The translations under genes and the position numbers were made by a program. Under the pieces are notes generated by a model. It did not search any database and was not told the DNA's origin. It saw nothing but the letters and a program-made list of their open reading frames with translations. From contig JBJXDZ010000168.1 of assembly GCA_046154645.1 (NCBI GenBank), forward strand, positions 1 to 64,000: a stretch of 64,000 nucleotides of DNA, given 5' to 3'. Below are positions 42,986 to 51,577 of this stretch, in pieces. The first letter of the stretch is position 1; each line of letters opens with the position of its first letter. The stretch is from Ga0077555 sp046154645. GTDB taxonomy: Bacteria > Pseudomonadota > Alphaproteobacteria > Rhizobiales > Hyphomicrobiaceae.

Positions 42986-44038
42986 ATGGTCGAGCGTATT
43001 TTCATCAGCTACCGCCGTGACGACAGTGCGGGCCATGCCGGGCGGGTCTTCGACCGCTTGAGGGCCGAGTTCGGGCAGGACGTGCTGTTCATGGACGTCG
43101 ATGCCATCCCGCTCGGCTCGAATTTCGTCAAGGTGCTGCGCGATGAGGTCGCTCGCTGCTCGGTGTTCTTGGCGATCATCGGTCCACGCTGGCTGGATGC
43201 GCTGGACGAGGACGGCGCGCGGCGACTGGACAATCCCGACGACTTCGTGCGCGTCGAAATTGCGGCAGCGCTAGCACGCGATATCCCGGTGATTCCCATT
43301 CTGCTCGAAGGGGCGAAAGTTCCGAGGGCCAGTGCTTTGCCGGCCGACCTGCGCGAGCTTTCGCAGCGTAATGGCCTCGACGTGCGACACGCGTCGTTCC
43401 ATCCCGATGTGGACAAGCTGGTGCGGGGATTGAAGGTTCGCGGCATCGACCTTGCGCGTCCGCCAGCGGCGGTCAATTCGCCGGCGACGCTGCCGCCAAT
43501 GAGTGAGCCTGCCAAGGCTCCAACGCTGCCGGACGGTACCATTGGCATCGGGGGCACGACTTATGTGGCCATAGCGGATCGGCGGCTTTTCACGGAAGCT
43601 CCAACGATCGGGCGCTCCTCACAATCAGTCGCAGACTCACCCACGAAGCTGGGTGATTATGTCGGTCATCGGAAACAGTCGTTGTCGACGGTGGATGAGG
43701 TGATAGCGGAGGTGGGCCTGTGGCACATGGCCCTGGGCGCTAAGGGCCATTTCTCTGAACCGTCGTTGTTCGACAACTTATTCATCTACGTCGGCGCACC
43801 ACTCCCTGGGACCAGCCCCGGCAGCATCGTGAAGGGCAAGACTTGGTATGGCACCACAGTCCCGGACTGGCAGATTGTCCACGGGCAGGCGTCTTCTGCC
43901 GATGACACCGTTTCAATTCCTGTCGGCTATTTGACCTACCTAGGACCTGAGTGGCGCTCTGAGTACATCGAACTCTCTGATGCCGTCTTCAAGAAACTCG
44001 GCGGCCAGCCGATGGCGCGGTTCATCAAGCATTCTTGA
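42986..44038 (+). CDS. TIR-domain protein with unassigned C-terminal domain
   Basis: The 350-residue product starts MVERIFISYRRDDSAGHAGR and has a complete bacterial TIR domain to about residue 150: DRLRAEFGQDVLFMDVDAIP, FLAIIGPRWL, and the helix DDFVRVEIAAALARDIPVIP carrying the conserved Glu that is catalytic in NAD-cleaving TIRs. A Pro-rich linker (about 155-185) follows, then a domain I cannot assign (about 200-350) with GLWHMALGAKGHFSEPSLFD, LFIYVGAPLPGTSPGS and YLGPEWRSEYIELSDAVFKK. TIR proteins act in bacterial immunity or signalling. The start at 42986 excludes an open 431-codon extension that is antisense to two real genes. Base use in the last 400 bp looks lower in GC than neighbours. 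Confidence 0.85.
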   Translation: MVERIFISYRRDDSAGHAGRVFDRLRAEFGQDVLFMDVDAIPLGSNFVKVLRDEVARCSVFLAIIGPRWLDALDEDGARRLDNPDDFVRVEIAAALARDIPVIPILLEGAKVPRASALPADLRELSQRNGLDVRHASFHPDVDKLVRGLKVRGIDLARPPAAVNSPATLPPMSEPAKAPTLPDGTIGIGGTTYVAIADRRLFTEAPTIGRSSQSVADSPTKLGDYVGHRKQSLSTVDEVIAEVGLWHMALGAKGHFSEPSLFDNLFIYVGAPLPGTSPGSIVKGKTWYGTTVPDWQIVHGQASSADDTVSIPVGYLTYLGPEWRSEYIELSDAVFKKLGGQPMARFIKHS

Positions 44039-44761
44039 GTGGTGAACACTGAGCCAGCGGCGAGGCGCTTGGGTCCCCGCCTGTTGCCTCACGATTGATG
44101 CGCAATCGCTCGGCGCGGGGATGACGGAGCCGAGGGGGGGCGAAATGGGGTCAGACTCATGGGCCCCGAGGTAAGGCTTCGGGCCATGACGTTATGGGTT
44201 GGACGTCAGCACGTAGGGCGCAATAGGCCGCGCTCAAACGTATTGCGCCGAGGAATGTGGAAGGGCATGCGGTGGTGGCGGCGCAATACGCTTCGCACTT
44301 GCGCACCCTACGGGCCCGCATCCAGTCACGGCATTTTTTCACTCCGCCGCGTCGGCCTTAATCGAGGCGACGGCGCGGGCGACGCCGTCCGGATCGGCGG
44401 CGATGGCTGCCAAGTAGGCCTGAGCCATCTGATGTTCCGTCATTCCCGCGAAGGCGGGAACCCACGAGCCACTCAGCCGGCATTGACGTGGGGAAGGTTG
44501 AATGACCATCAGCAGAGCCGGACTTTTCCCGCTGCGACGACTCTGACCCGTCGTGGATGGCCGCCTTCGCGGCCATGACGTTGTGGGCGGCTTGAACGGA
44601 GGGGCGGTGAACATGTGCCTCGCTTCATCGCTGCGCAAGTGGTGAAGCGCTTGGGTCCCCGCCTTCGCGGGGATGACGATGTGAGGGATGGGGGCAATGG
44701 GGTCAGAGCCGTCCTGCTGGAGGCGGGCACAAATGATCAGGATCTGACCCCGTTGGGAGCT
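44039..44761. repeat. Repeat-dense intergenic region, no gene
   Basis: Three repeat families are interleaved. One is the GTAGGGCGCAATA family at 44212-44250 (hairpin with CGTATTGCGCCG) and 44278-44316. The second is a GCGCTTGGGTCCCCGCCT...GGGGATGACG family at 44066-44127 and 44646-44679, with a related CATTCCCGCGAAGGCGGGAA hairpin near 44441. The third is GGGGTCAGA copies at 44147, 44698 and, inverted, 44741-44751. No ORF here has a ribosome site or protein-like composition. The region lies between the 3' ends of the TIR gene and icd. Confidence 0.75.
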
Positions 44762-45976
44762 TCAGGCCATCGCCACCTTCAGGTTCTCGTCGATCTTGTC
44801 GAGGAAACCCGTGGTGGAGAGCCACGACTGCTGATCGCCGACGAGGAGGGCAAGATCCTTGGTCATGAAGCCGGACTCGACGGTGTCGATGCAGACCTTC
44901 TCGAGTGTGGTAGCGAATTTGGCGAGCGCGGGGTTGTTGTCCAGCTTGGCGCGATGGGCGAGGCCACGCGACCAGGCGAAGATGGAGGCCATCGAGTTGG
45001 TTGAGGTCTCCTTGCCTTTCTGATGCTCGCGATAGTGGCGGGTGACGGTGCCGTGGGCAGCCTCGGCCTCGACGGTTTGGCCGTCCGGCGTCATGAGCAC
45101 CGATGTCATGAGGCCGAGCGAGCCGAAGCCCTGGGCCACCGTGTCGGACTGCACGTCGCCGTCGTAGTTCTTGCAGGCCCAGACGTAGCCACCGGACCAC
45201 TTCATGGCTGCGGCGACCATGTCGTCGATCAAGCGGTGCTCGTAGGTGAGGCCGGCTGCGTCGAACTTAGCCTTGAATTCCTTGTCGAAGATCTCCTGGA
45301 ACAGGATCATGAAGCGGCCGTCGTACTGCTTCAGGATGGTGTTCTTGGTGGAGAGGTAAACCGGAAAGTTGCGCGCCAGGCCATAGTTGAACGTGGCGCG
45401 GGCGAAATCGCGGATCGAGTCATCGAGGTTATACATAACCATGGCGACGCCGCCGCCGGGGAAGTCGAACACTTTACGCTCGATCTTCTGCTTGCCGTCC
45501 TTGGACACCCAGGCCACGGCCAACGAGCCTTCGCCGGGCACAACGAAATCCGTGGCGCGGTACTGGTCGCCGAACGCATGACGGCCGATGATGATCGGTT
45601 TGGTCCAGCCGGGAACCAGGCGCGGCACGTTCTTGCAGATGATCGGCTCGCGGAAGATGACGCCGCCGAGGATGTTGCGGATGGTGCCGTTGGGCGAACG
45701 CCACATCTCCTTCAAGCCGAACTCCTTCACGCGGCCCTCGTCCGGCGTGATGGTGGCGCACTTGACGGCGACGCCATGCTTCTTGGTGGCGTTGGCGCTG
45801 TCGATCGTGATCTGGTCATTGGTCTTGTCGCGGCTCTGGACCGAGAGATCATAGTATTCGAGCTTCAAGTCGAGATACGGGTGGATCAGCTTGTCCTTGA
45901 TGAACTGCCAGATGATGCGGGTCATCTCGTCGCCGTCCATCTCGACGACCGTGCCGTCTACCTTGATCTTCTGCAT
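44762..45976 (-). CDS. icd: NADP-dependent isocitrate dehydrogenase, dimeric eukaryotic-like type
   Basis: The 404-residue product begins MQKIKVDGTVVEMDGDEMTR and has the substrate-binding KEMWRSPNGTIRNILGGVIF, RHAFGDQYRATDFVVP, and the C-terminal EAAHGTVTRHYREHQKGKET containing the NADP-specificity region. It converts isocitrate to 2-oxoglutarate in the TCA cycle. Sequence and length match the subfamily shared by alphaproteobacteria and eukaryotes. It lies 105 bp downstream of a second, unrelated NADP isocitrate dehydrogenase gene on the same strand; their transcription may be linked or independent. Confidence 0.98.
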   Translation of the reverse strand: MQKIKVDGTVVEMDGDEMTRIIWQFIKDKLIHPYLDLKLEYYDLSVQSRDKTNDQITIDSANATKKHGVAVKCATITPDEGRVKEFGLKEMWRSPNGTIRNILGGVIFREPIICKNVPRLVPGWTKPIIIGRHAFGDQYRATDFVVPGEGSLAVAWVSKDGKQKIERKVFDFPGGGVAMVMYNLDDSIRDFARATFNYGLARNFPVYLSTKNTILKQYDGRFMILFQEIFDKEFKAKFDAAGLTYEHRLIDDMVAAAMKWSGGYVWACKNYDGDVQSDTVAQGFGSLGLMTSVLMTPDGQTVEAEAAHGTVTRHYREHQKGKETSTNSMASIFAWSRGLAHRAKLDNNPALAKFATTLEKVCIDTVESGFMTKDLALLVGDQQSWLSTTGFLDKIDENLKVAMA

Positions 45977-46081
45977 TGTCTGAAACCCCTTCTGAGTCCC
46001 GTAAAGATAGCGAAAAGCCGCCGGGCCGTTGATCGATCGGGCGGGCTCTCACGCTGAAATGTCTGTCGCCGCCTGTCCGCG

Positions 46082-48304
46082 TCAGAGTTCCGCCAGGGCC
46101 GCGTTCAGCGTGGCGCTTGGACGCATCGCCGCCGACGCCTTGGCATTGTCCGGCAGATAGTAACCGGCGGTATCGATCGGCTTGCCTTGCGCGGCGATCA
46201 GCTCGCTGTTGATCTTGGCTTCGTTGGCCGCGAGCGACTCGGCCAGCTTCTGAAAGCGCGCCTGCATCGGTCCGCTGTTGCCGCGCGCCGCCAGCGCCTG
46301 TGCCCAGTAGAGCGCCAGATAGAAATGGCTGCCGCGGTTATCGAGCTCGCCGACCTTGCGGGCGGGCGAGCGATTGAACTCGAGGATCCGCCCGTTGGCC
46401 GCGTCCAGCGTCTCGGCGAGCACCTTCACGTCCTCGTTGCCGGTGGTCTGCGCCAGATGCTCTAGCGAGGCGCCGAGTGCCAAGAACTCACCGAGTGAAT
46501 CCCAGCGGAGGTAACCCTCCTGCTGGAACTGCTCAACGTGCTTGGGCGCGGAGCCACCGGCGCCAGTCTCAAAGAGGCCGCCGCCGGACAATAGCGGTAC
46601 GATCGACAGCATCTTCGCGGATGTGCCGAGTTCCATGATCGGGAAGAGGTCGGTGAGATAGTCGCGCAGCACGTTGCCGGTGACCGAGATCGTGTCCTTG
46701 CCGGCGCGGATGCGCTCGAGCGAGTATTTCATGGCGTCGACGGGCGCCATGATGCTGATGACGAGGCCGTTGGTATCGTGACCGTCCAGATACTTCTCGA
46801 CCTTGGCGATCAGCTGCGCATCGTGGGCACGGTTCTTGTCGAGCCAGAACACCGCCGGCGTGTTGGTCAACCGTGCGCGGCGCACGCCAAGCTTGACCCA
46901 ATCCTGGATTGGCGCATCCTTGACTTGGCACATGCGGAAGATGTCGCCGGTTTCGACCTTCTGCGACAACAGAACTGTGCCGTTCTCGGCGACAACACGC
47001 ACCGTTCCGTCCTGCGGGATCTCGAACGTCTTGTCGTGCGAGCCGTATTCCTCCGCCTGTTGCGCCATCAACCCGACGTTCGGCACCGAGCCCATGGTCT
47101 TCGGGTCGAACGCGCCATTGGCCTTGCAGTCGTCGATGGTGGCCTGGAACAACGTCGCGTAGCAGCGGTCGGGGATCGCGGCGATCGTATCGTAGAGCTT
47201 GCCGTCGGCACCCCACATCTTGCCGGATTCGCGGATCATCGCCGGCATCGACGCATCGACGATCACGTCGCTTGGCACGTGCAGGTTGGTAATGCCCTTG
47301 TCGGAGTTGACCATCGCGAGGCCGGGCCGTTTCGCATAGGTGGTCGCGATATCGGCCTTGATCGCGTCTCGTTCGGCGGCGGGCAGGGTCTCGATCCGCG
47401 TCAGCATGTCGGCGACGCCGTTGTCGGGATCGACGCCGAGACGCTTGAGCGTTGCGCCATGCTTCGCGAACACATCGGCGAAGTACACGGTGACGGCGTG
47501 GCCGAAAATGATGGGATCGGAGATCTTCATCATCGTCGTCTTGACATGCAGCGAGAAGAGAATGCCGTCCTTCTTCGCGGCGTCCATCTGTGCGGCGAAG
47601 AAGGCGCGCAGGGCCTTGGCGCTCATCACCGAGGAGTCGATGATCTCGCCGGCCTGGAGCGGAATTTTCGGCTTGAGAACAGTGGTGGCACCGTCGCTGG
47701 CGACGAGCTCGATGCGGGCGTTGGTCGGGGCTGCAAGGGTCGTTGCAGCCTCCGAGCCGTAGAAATCGCCACCCGACATATGGGCGACGCGCGACCTTGA
47801 CGCGGCGCTCCAGGCACCCATCTTGTGCGGGTTTTTGCGGGCGTATTGCTTTACGGCACCGGCGGCGCGGCGATCGGAGTTGCCCTCGCGCAGGACCGGA
47901 TTGACGGCGCTGCCGAGCACGCGGCCATAGCGTGCGCGGATCTCCTTGTCCGCGGGCGTGGCATCGCTGTCGGGGAAGTCGGGAACATCATAGCCCTTGG
48001 CCTGCAGCTCTTTGATCGCGGCCTTCAGCTGCGGGATCGACGCGGAGATGTTGGGCAGCTTGATGATGTTGGCGTCGGGCTGCATTGCGAGCTTGCCGAG
48101 TTCGGCGAGCTCATCGTTGATCCGCTGCTCGGGTTTCAGCTTCTCGGGGAAATTGGCGATGATGCGGCCGGTCAGTGAAATGTCTTTCAAGGTCACGGCC
48201 ACGCCCGCCGCGCCAACGAAGGCCTTGACGATAGGCAGCAAGGAATAGGTTGCGAGGCCCGGCGCTTCGTCAACCTTCGTCCACATGATTTCGAGTTTTG
48301 ACAT
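46082..48304 (-). CDS. NADP-dependent isocitrate dehydrogenase, monomeric type
   Basis: The 740-residue product is a monomeric (IDH-II) enzyme: MSKLEIMWTKVDEAPGLATY, LPNISASIPQLKAAIKELQ, GSAVNPVLREGNSDRRAAGA, VKTTMMKISDPIIFGHAV, and SGGGLFETGAGGSAPKHVEQ followed by SLGEFLALGASLEHLA. All are diagnostic, and the length is standard. It catalyses the same reaction as the adjacent dimeric enzyme but is not closely related to it in sequence. Carrying both types is known in some bacteria, for example Colwellia, where they respond to different conditions. The 255-bp gap upstream has no other gene. Confidence 0.98.
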   Translation of the reverse strand: MSKLEIMWTKVDEAPGLATYSLLPIVKAFVGAAGVAVTLKDISLTGRIIANFPEKLKPEQRINDELAELGKLAMQPDANIIKLPNISASIPQLKAAIKELQAKGYDVPDFPDSDATPADKEIRARYGRVLGSAVNPVLREGNSDRRAAGAVKQYARKNPHKMGAWSAASRSRVAHMSGGDFYGSEAATTLAAPTNARIELVASDGATTVLKPKIPLQAGEIIDSSVMSAKALRAFFAAQMDAAKKDGILFSLHVKTTMMKISDPIIFGHAVTVYFADVFAKHGATLKRLGVDPDNGVADMLTRIETLPAAERDAIKADIATTYAKRPGLAMVNSDKGITNLHVPSDVIVDASMPAMIRESGKMWGADGKLYDTIAAIPDRCYATLFQATIDDCKANGAFDPKTMGSVPNVGLMAQQAEEYGSHDKTFEIPQDGTVRVVAENGTVLLSQKVETGDIFRMCQVKDAPIQDWVKLGVRRARLTNTPAVFWLDKNRAHDAQLIAKVEKYLDGHDTNGLVISIMAPVDAMKYSLERIRAGKDTISVTGNVLRDYLTDLFPIMELGTSAKMLSIVPLLSGGGLFETGAGGSAPKHVEQFQQEGYLRWDSLGEFLALGASLEHLAQTTGNEDVKVLAETLDAANGRILEFNRSPARKVGELDNRGSHFYLALYWAQALAARGNSGPMQARFQKLAESLAANEAKINSELIAAQGKPIDTAGYYLPDNAKASAAMRPSATLNAALAEL

Positions 48305-48559
48305 GCTTGCACCTATGGTCGCGCGCTTGGTGGATCAGGGCTTGGGGGTTCAGGGCACCGCCTATACCACCCCCATTGGGCTGGCAACAGCCTGAATTCC
48401 TGGCCGGCAGGCCGCCCGTAAGCGCGCCGCCGACCCCTCCCTGAAGGGCAGCACAGCCCTGCGTATTCGGGCCAAGGGTTGATTGCTCGATAGGCTGGCG
48501 CAGCAAAAGTGTCATGATACTGTTTGCAGTCAGGCTCGGGCGCAGAGGGCACGGGAAAC

Positions 48560-50077
48560 TTGAGCAGCGATCAGAATGGACCGGCACTGGAGCTGTCTTT
48601 CGCTCGCCGGATGTTCGTGCTCGCGACTGTGCTGGTTGCATCGACGTCGTTCAATACGGCGACCTTCGCCATCACCGCCGTGCTGCCGCAAGTGCAAGGC
48701 GCGCTGGCTGCAACGCAGGACGAGATTTCGTGGGCGGTGACGTTCCACATTCTGGCGACAGCCGTGTGCATGCCGATGACGGGCTGGCTGGTGACGCGGT
48801 TCGGGCGAGGGCGCGTGCAGTTCTGGGCGCTGGCGGGGTTCACGGCGTCCACCGTCATGTGTGGTCTGTGTCAGACGCTAGAAGGGCTCGTCTTCTGGCG
48901 CCTGATGCAGGGCGCAACCGGGGCGCCGATCCAGCCCCTTGGCCAGACGATCCTGCTCGACGTGTTCCCGCGCCACCAGCATGGCATGGTGATCTCGATT
49001 TTCGGGACCACGAATACGATCGGACCCGTGCTCGGACCGGCCTTTGCCGGCTATCTGGCTGAAGCGCTCGGCTGGCGATGGGCCTTCTTCATGATCGTGC
49101 CGATTGCATCGATGGCCTGCATCGCCGCCCACTTCGCGCTGCCGGAGGACTTGAACCGGCGCCGCATTTCGTTGGACTGGATCGGTTTCCTGTCGCTGTC
49201 GATTGCGATCGCGTGCATGCAGTTCATGCTCTCGCGCGGGCAACGGCTCGACTGGTTCGAGTCGGGCGAGATCATGATTGAGGCCGCCGTAGCCGCGCTG
49301 GCGTTCTACATCTTCCTGGCGCATACGCTGACCGCGAAAAGCCCCTATCTCAATCCCCGCATGGTACTCGACCGGAACTACCTGATCGGCCTCGGGCTGA
49401 TCGGCATCTTCGGGATGCTCAACTTCACGCCGATGGTGCTGATACCGCCGCTGCTGCAAAACCAGCTTGGGTTCCCAGACAGCCTGATCGGGTTCGTGGT
49501 GAGCTGGCGCGGGGCCGGCGTCATGAGCGGCTCGGCGCTATCGATCCTGACGCAAAGAATGGATCCACGGGTGGGCATGGTGGCCGGCTTCGGCATGCAG
49601 ATCGCGTCCGGGCTCTGGCTGACGAGCATCAATCTCGATGCGTCGCTGTCGACCATGTGCGCCAATGCCTATCTGCAAGGGCTGGCTGTCGGGCTGATCT
49701 GGACACCGATCGTGACGACAGCCTTCAAGACACTGGACCCCGTACTGAGACCGCAAGCCATTTCCGTGCTGCACCTGGTGCGCAGCATCGGCTCGAGCTT
49801 CTTCATCTCGATCACGGTGGCTGAGATCATTCGATCGACCGGGCAGAACTACAGCCGTATGGTCGAACACGTGTCGCCGTTCAACAAATCGCTGGGCTCG
49901 CCGTCCGTGATGGGCGGCTATTCGACGGAGACTGTGGGCGGCATGGCGGCGATCGCCAAGGAGATCAACCGGCAGGCGGCGATGCTCGGCTTCGTCAATG
50001 CGTTCGTGCTGTATACCGCGATGTCAATGCTGGCGATCCCGCTGGTGCTGATGCTCGGCGGCAAAAGAAAGTCCTAA
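48560..50077 (+). CDS. DHA2-family MFS drug/solute exporter
   Basis: The product, about 505 residues, has 14 predicted membrane segments and the EmrB/QacA pattern: FNTATFAITAVLPQVQGALA, EISWAVTFHILATAVCMPMT, GWLVTRFGRGRVQFWALAGF, and RLMQGATGAPIQPLGQTILL with motif-C-like GTTNTIGPVLGPAFAGYLAE. It exports drugs, fatty acids or other amphiphiles by proton antiport. The start is not certain: no ATG precedes residue MFVLATV (48611), and TTG at 48560, with GGGA upstream, gives a normal N terminus. No EmrA-like partner is adjacent. Confidence 0.86.
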   Translation: MSSDQNGPALELSFARRMFVLATVLVASTSFNTATFAITAVLPQVQGALAATQDEISWAVTFHILATAVCMPMTGWLVTRFGRGRVQFWALAGFTASTVMCGLCQTLEGLVFWRLMQGATGAPIQPLGQTILLDVFPRHQHGMVISIFGTTNTIGPVLGPAFAGYLAEALGWRWAFFMIVPIASMACIAAHFALPEDLNRRRISLDWIGFLSLSIAIACMQFMLSRGQRLDWFESGEIMIEAAVAALAFYIFLAHTLTAKSPYLNPRMVLDRNYLIGLGLIGIFGMLNFTPMVLIPPLLQNQLGFPDSLIGFVVSWRGAGVMSGSALSILTQRMDPRVGMVAGFGMQIASGLWLTSINLDASLSTMCANAYLQGLAVGLIWTPIVTTAFKTLDPVLRPQAISVLHLVRSIGSSFFISITVAEIIRSTGQNYSRMVEHVSPFNKSLGSPSVMGGYSTETVGGMAAIAKEINRQAAMLGFVNAFVLYTAMSMLAIPLVLMLGGKRKS

Positions 50078-50088
50078 GGACAGCGGCA

Positions 50089-51360
50089 ATGCGAAAGCTG
50101 GTGACACTGGGGATGGCGATCATTGCCGTGATGGCGCCTGCCCTGGCGCAGACGCCGGCACAGCGACCGCATCCCGAACACGTGGTGCCGCTGCCGCAGA
50201 AGCTCGAAATCGAGGCCCCGAAAGCTGACGTGCCGTCGGAGATCGCGCGCTTCCATGGCGCCTGGGCCGGCACCTGGGGCGATGAGATGCGCCACATTCT
50301 CATTATCGAGCGGGTGGAGCCCTCCGGGTTGACGGCGGTCGTCTATGCGACGGGTGACTTCGCCCCGGCCAATGTGTGGGCCGCCTGGGAGCGTTTCGGC
50401 GGCACCATCAAGGACGGCACACTGACATTGACCCGCTCCATCTCGACCGTGACCTACGCGTTCGACAGTGCCGATCGGCTGATCGCGACCCATGTGTTTC
50501 GCTCGGGCTTGATGACAGCGGGGCTGCTGCAGCGTATCGACGCCAAATCGCTGACGTCGCCGCACATTCTCCAGGATGTGCCGCTGGCCGGCGAGCGCGT
50601 GTTCATCCCGCATGACAAGGTGAAACATCGCGACGGTTCGGGACCGATCCGGCTCGAGGCACGGGTCTACAGGCCGACGGGCACAGGGCCGGCGCCGCTG
50701 GCGGTGATCAATCACGGCTCCGATAACGGGCGCGGGCAGCTCAACAGCTACGGCCATCTCGGAGAGGCGCGCTGGCTGCTCGGGCATGGGTTTGCGGTGC
50801 TGGTGCCGATGCGGCGCGGACGCGGGCAGTCGGAGGGTGTCAGTGGAGAAGGCACCTACAGCCATGCGCATTCCGGGCAGATTATCGCCGTGGGGCGTGG
50901 AGTCGATGAGGGGATCGAGGATCTGGAGGCGGCGATCGCGTGGGGGCGGGCGCAGCCATTCGTGAAGCCGGGACCGGTGCTGCTGGCGGGCCAATCGCGC
51001 GGAGGGTTTCTGTCGGTGGTTTACGCCGGTCGCAAGCCCGAGGCGGTACTGGGTGTGGTCAACTTCGTCGGTGGCTGGATGGGCGGCGGGCCGAGCAATG
51101 AGCGCTTCAATACGCCGTTCTTTGCCGAAGCAGGGCGCCAGACCGGAACGAAGGTGCCGCAGCTGTGGCTCTATGCCGAGCGCGACAGCTTCTATGGCGA
51201 GGCGCACATCCGGGCGAACCACAAGGCGTTCACAGACGCGGGCGGGGTGGCGCAGCTGGAGTTCTACAAAGGCCTGCCGATGGACGGACATCTGCTGCGC
51301 ATTTTCCCGGCGCGCTGGCGGGAGGCTGGCGATGCGTATGTGAAGGGATTGCCGCGCTAA
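50089..51360 (+). CDS. Secreted alpha/beta hydrolase (dienelactone-hydrolase-like)
   Basis: The 423-residue product has a signal peptide (LVTLGMAIIAVMAPALAQ), an N-terminal beta-rich region of about 150 residues, and then an alpha/beta hydrolase domain. It has LAVINHGSDNGRGQLNSYG, the nucleophile elbow in VLLAGQSRGGFLSVVYAG, the acid in LWLYAERDSFYGEAH, and a late His in PMDGHLLRIF. It probably hydrolyses esters or peptides in the periplasm. It starts 11 bp after the MFS gene stop and is likely co-transcribed with it. A long minus-strand frame over the same bases is not a gene. Confidence 0.82.
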   Translation: MRKLVTLGMAIIAVMAPALAQTPAQRPHPEHVVPLPQKLEIEAPKADVPSEIARFHGAWAGTWGDEMRHILIIERVEPSGLTAVVYATGDFAPANVWAAWERFGGTIKDGTLTLTRSISTVTYAFDSADRLIATHVFRSGLMTAGLLQRIDAKSLTSPHILQDVPLAGERVFIPHDKVKHRDGSGPIRLEARVYRPTGTGPAPLAVINHGSDNGRGQLNSYGHLGEARWLLGHGFAVLVPMRRGRGQSEGVSGEGTYSHAHSGQIIAVGRGVDEGIEDLEAAIAWGRAQPFVKPGPVLLAGQSRGGFLSVVYAGRKPEAVLGVVNFVGGWMGGGPSNERFNTPFFAEAGRQTGTKVPQLWLYAERDSFYGEAHIRANHKAFTDAGGVAQLEFYKGLPMDGHLLRIFPARWREAGDAYVKGLPR

Positions 51361-51370
51361 GGCTGTTGGC

Positions 51371-51556
51371 CTACCCGCGCACGAGCCAGACGACCAGCAC
51401 GCCAAGTGCAATGGAGAGTGCGCCGGCGATGCGCAACGCCTGCTCCGGCATTGCAGATGCCGACGTCAGCATGCGCAGGCCGACCTTGGGAAAGGCTGCC
51501 CAAAGTAGGCCCTCGATCACGAGCACGAGACCGAGGGCCACAATGAGATCTGACAT
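51371..51556 (-). CDS. DUF2065 small membrane protein
   Basis: The 61-residue product has two membrane segments (about 3-20 and 41-59) and the family pattern MSDLIVALGLVLVIEGLLWA, FPKVGLRMLTSASAMPEQ and a C-terminal RIAGALSIALGVLVVW. DUF2065 genes commonly sit next to hflC, as here (21 bp downstream of it), and may work with the HflKC complex. Function is unproven. Confidence 0.9.
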   Translation of the reverse strand: MSDLIVALGLVLVIEGLLWAAFPKVGLRMLTSASAMPEQALRIAGALSIALGVLVVWLVRG

Positions 51557-51577
51557 GATGCGCCGTCCGAGCCGCCT

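Noticed and set aside
39864..44316. CRISPR array formed by the dispersed repeats
   Set aside because: Copies are not evenly spaced, occur in both directions, lack unique spacers of constant size, and no cas gene is near.
45023..47800. Long plus-strand frames over the two isocitrate dehydrogenase genes
   Set aside because: Antisense shadows of two very well conserved genes, caused by high GC at third positions.
50074..51411. Minus-strand frame of 445 codons
   Set aside because: It is the mirror of the alpha/beta hydrolase gene; composition is Arg/His-rich without domains, while the plus strand has signal peptide and catalytic motifs.
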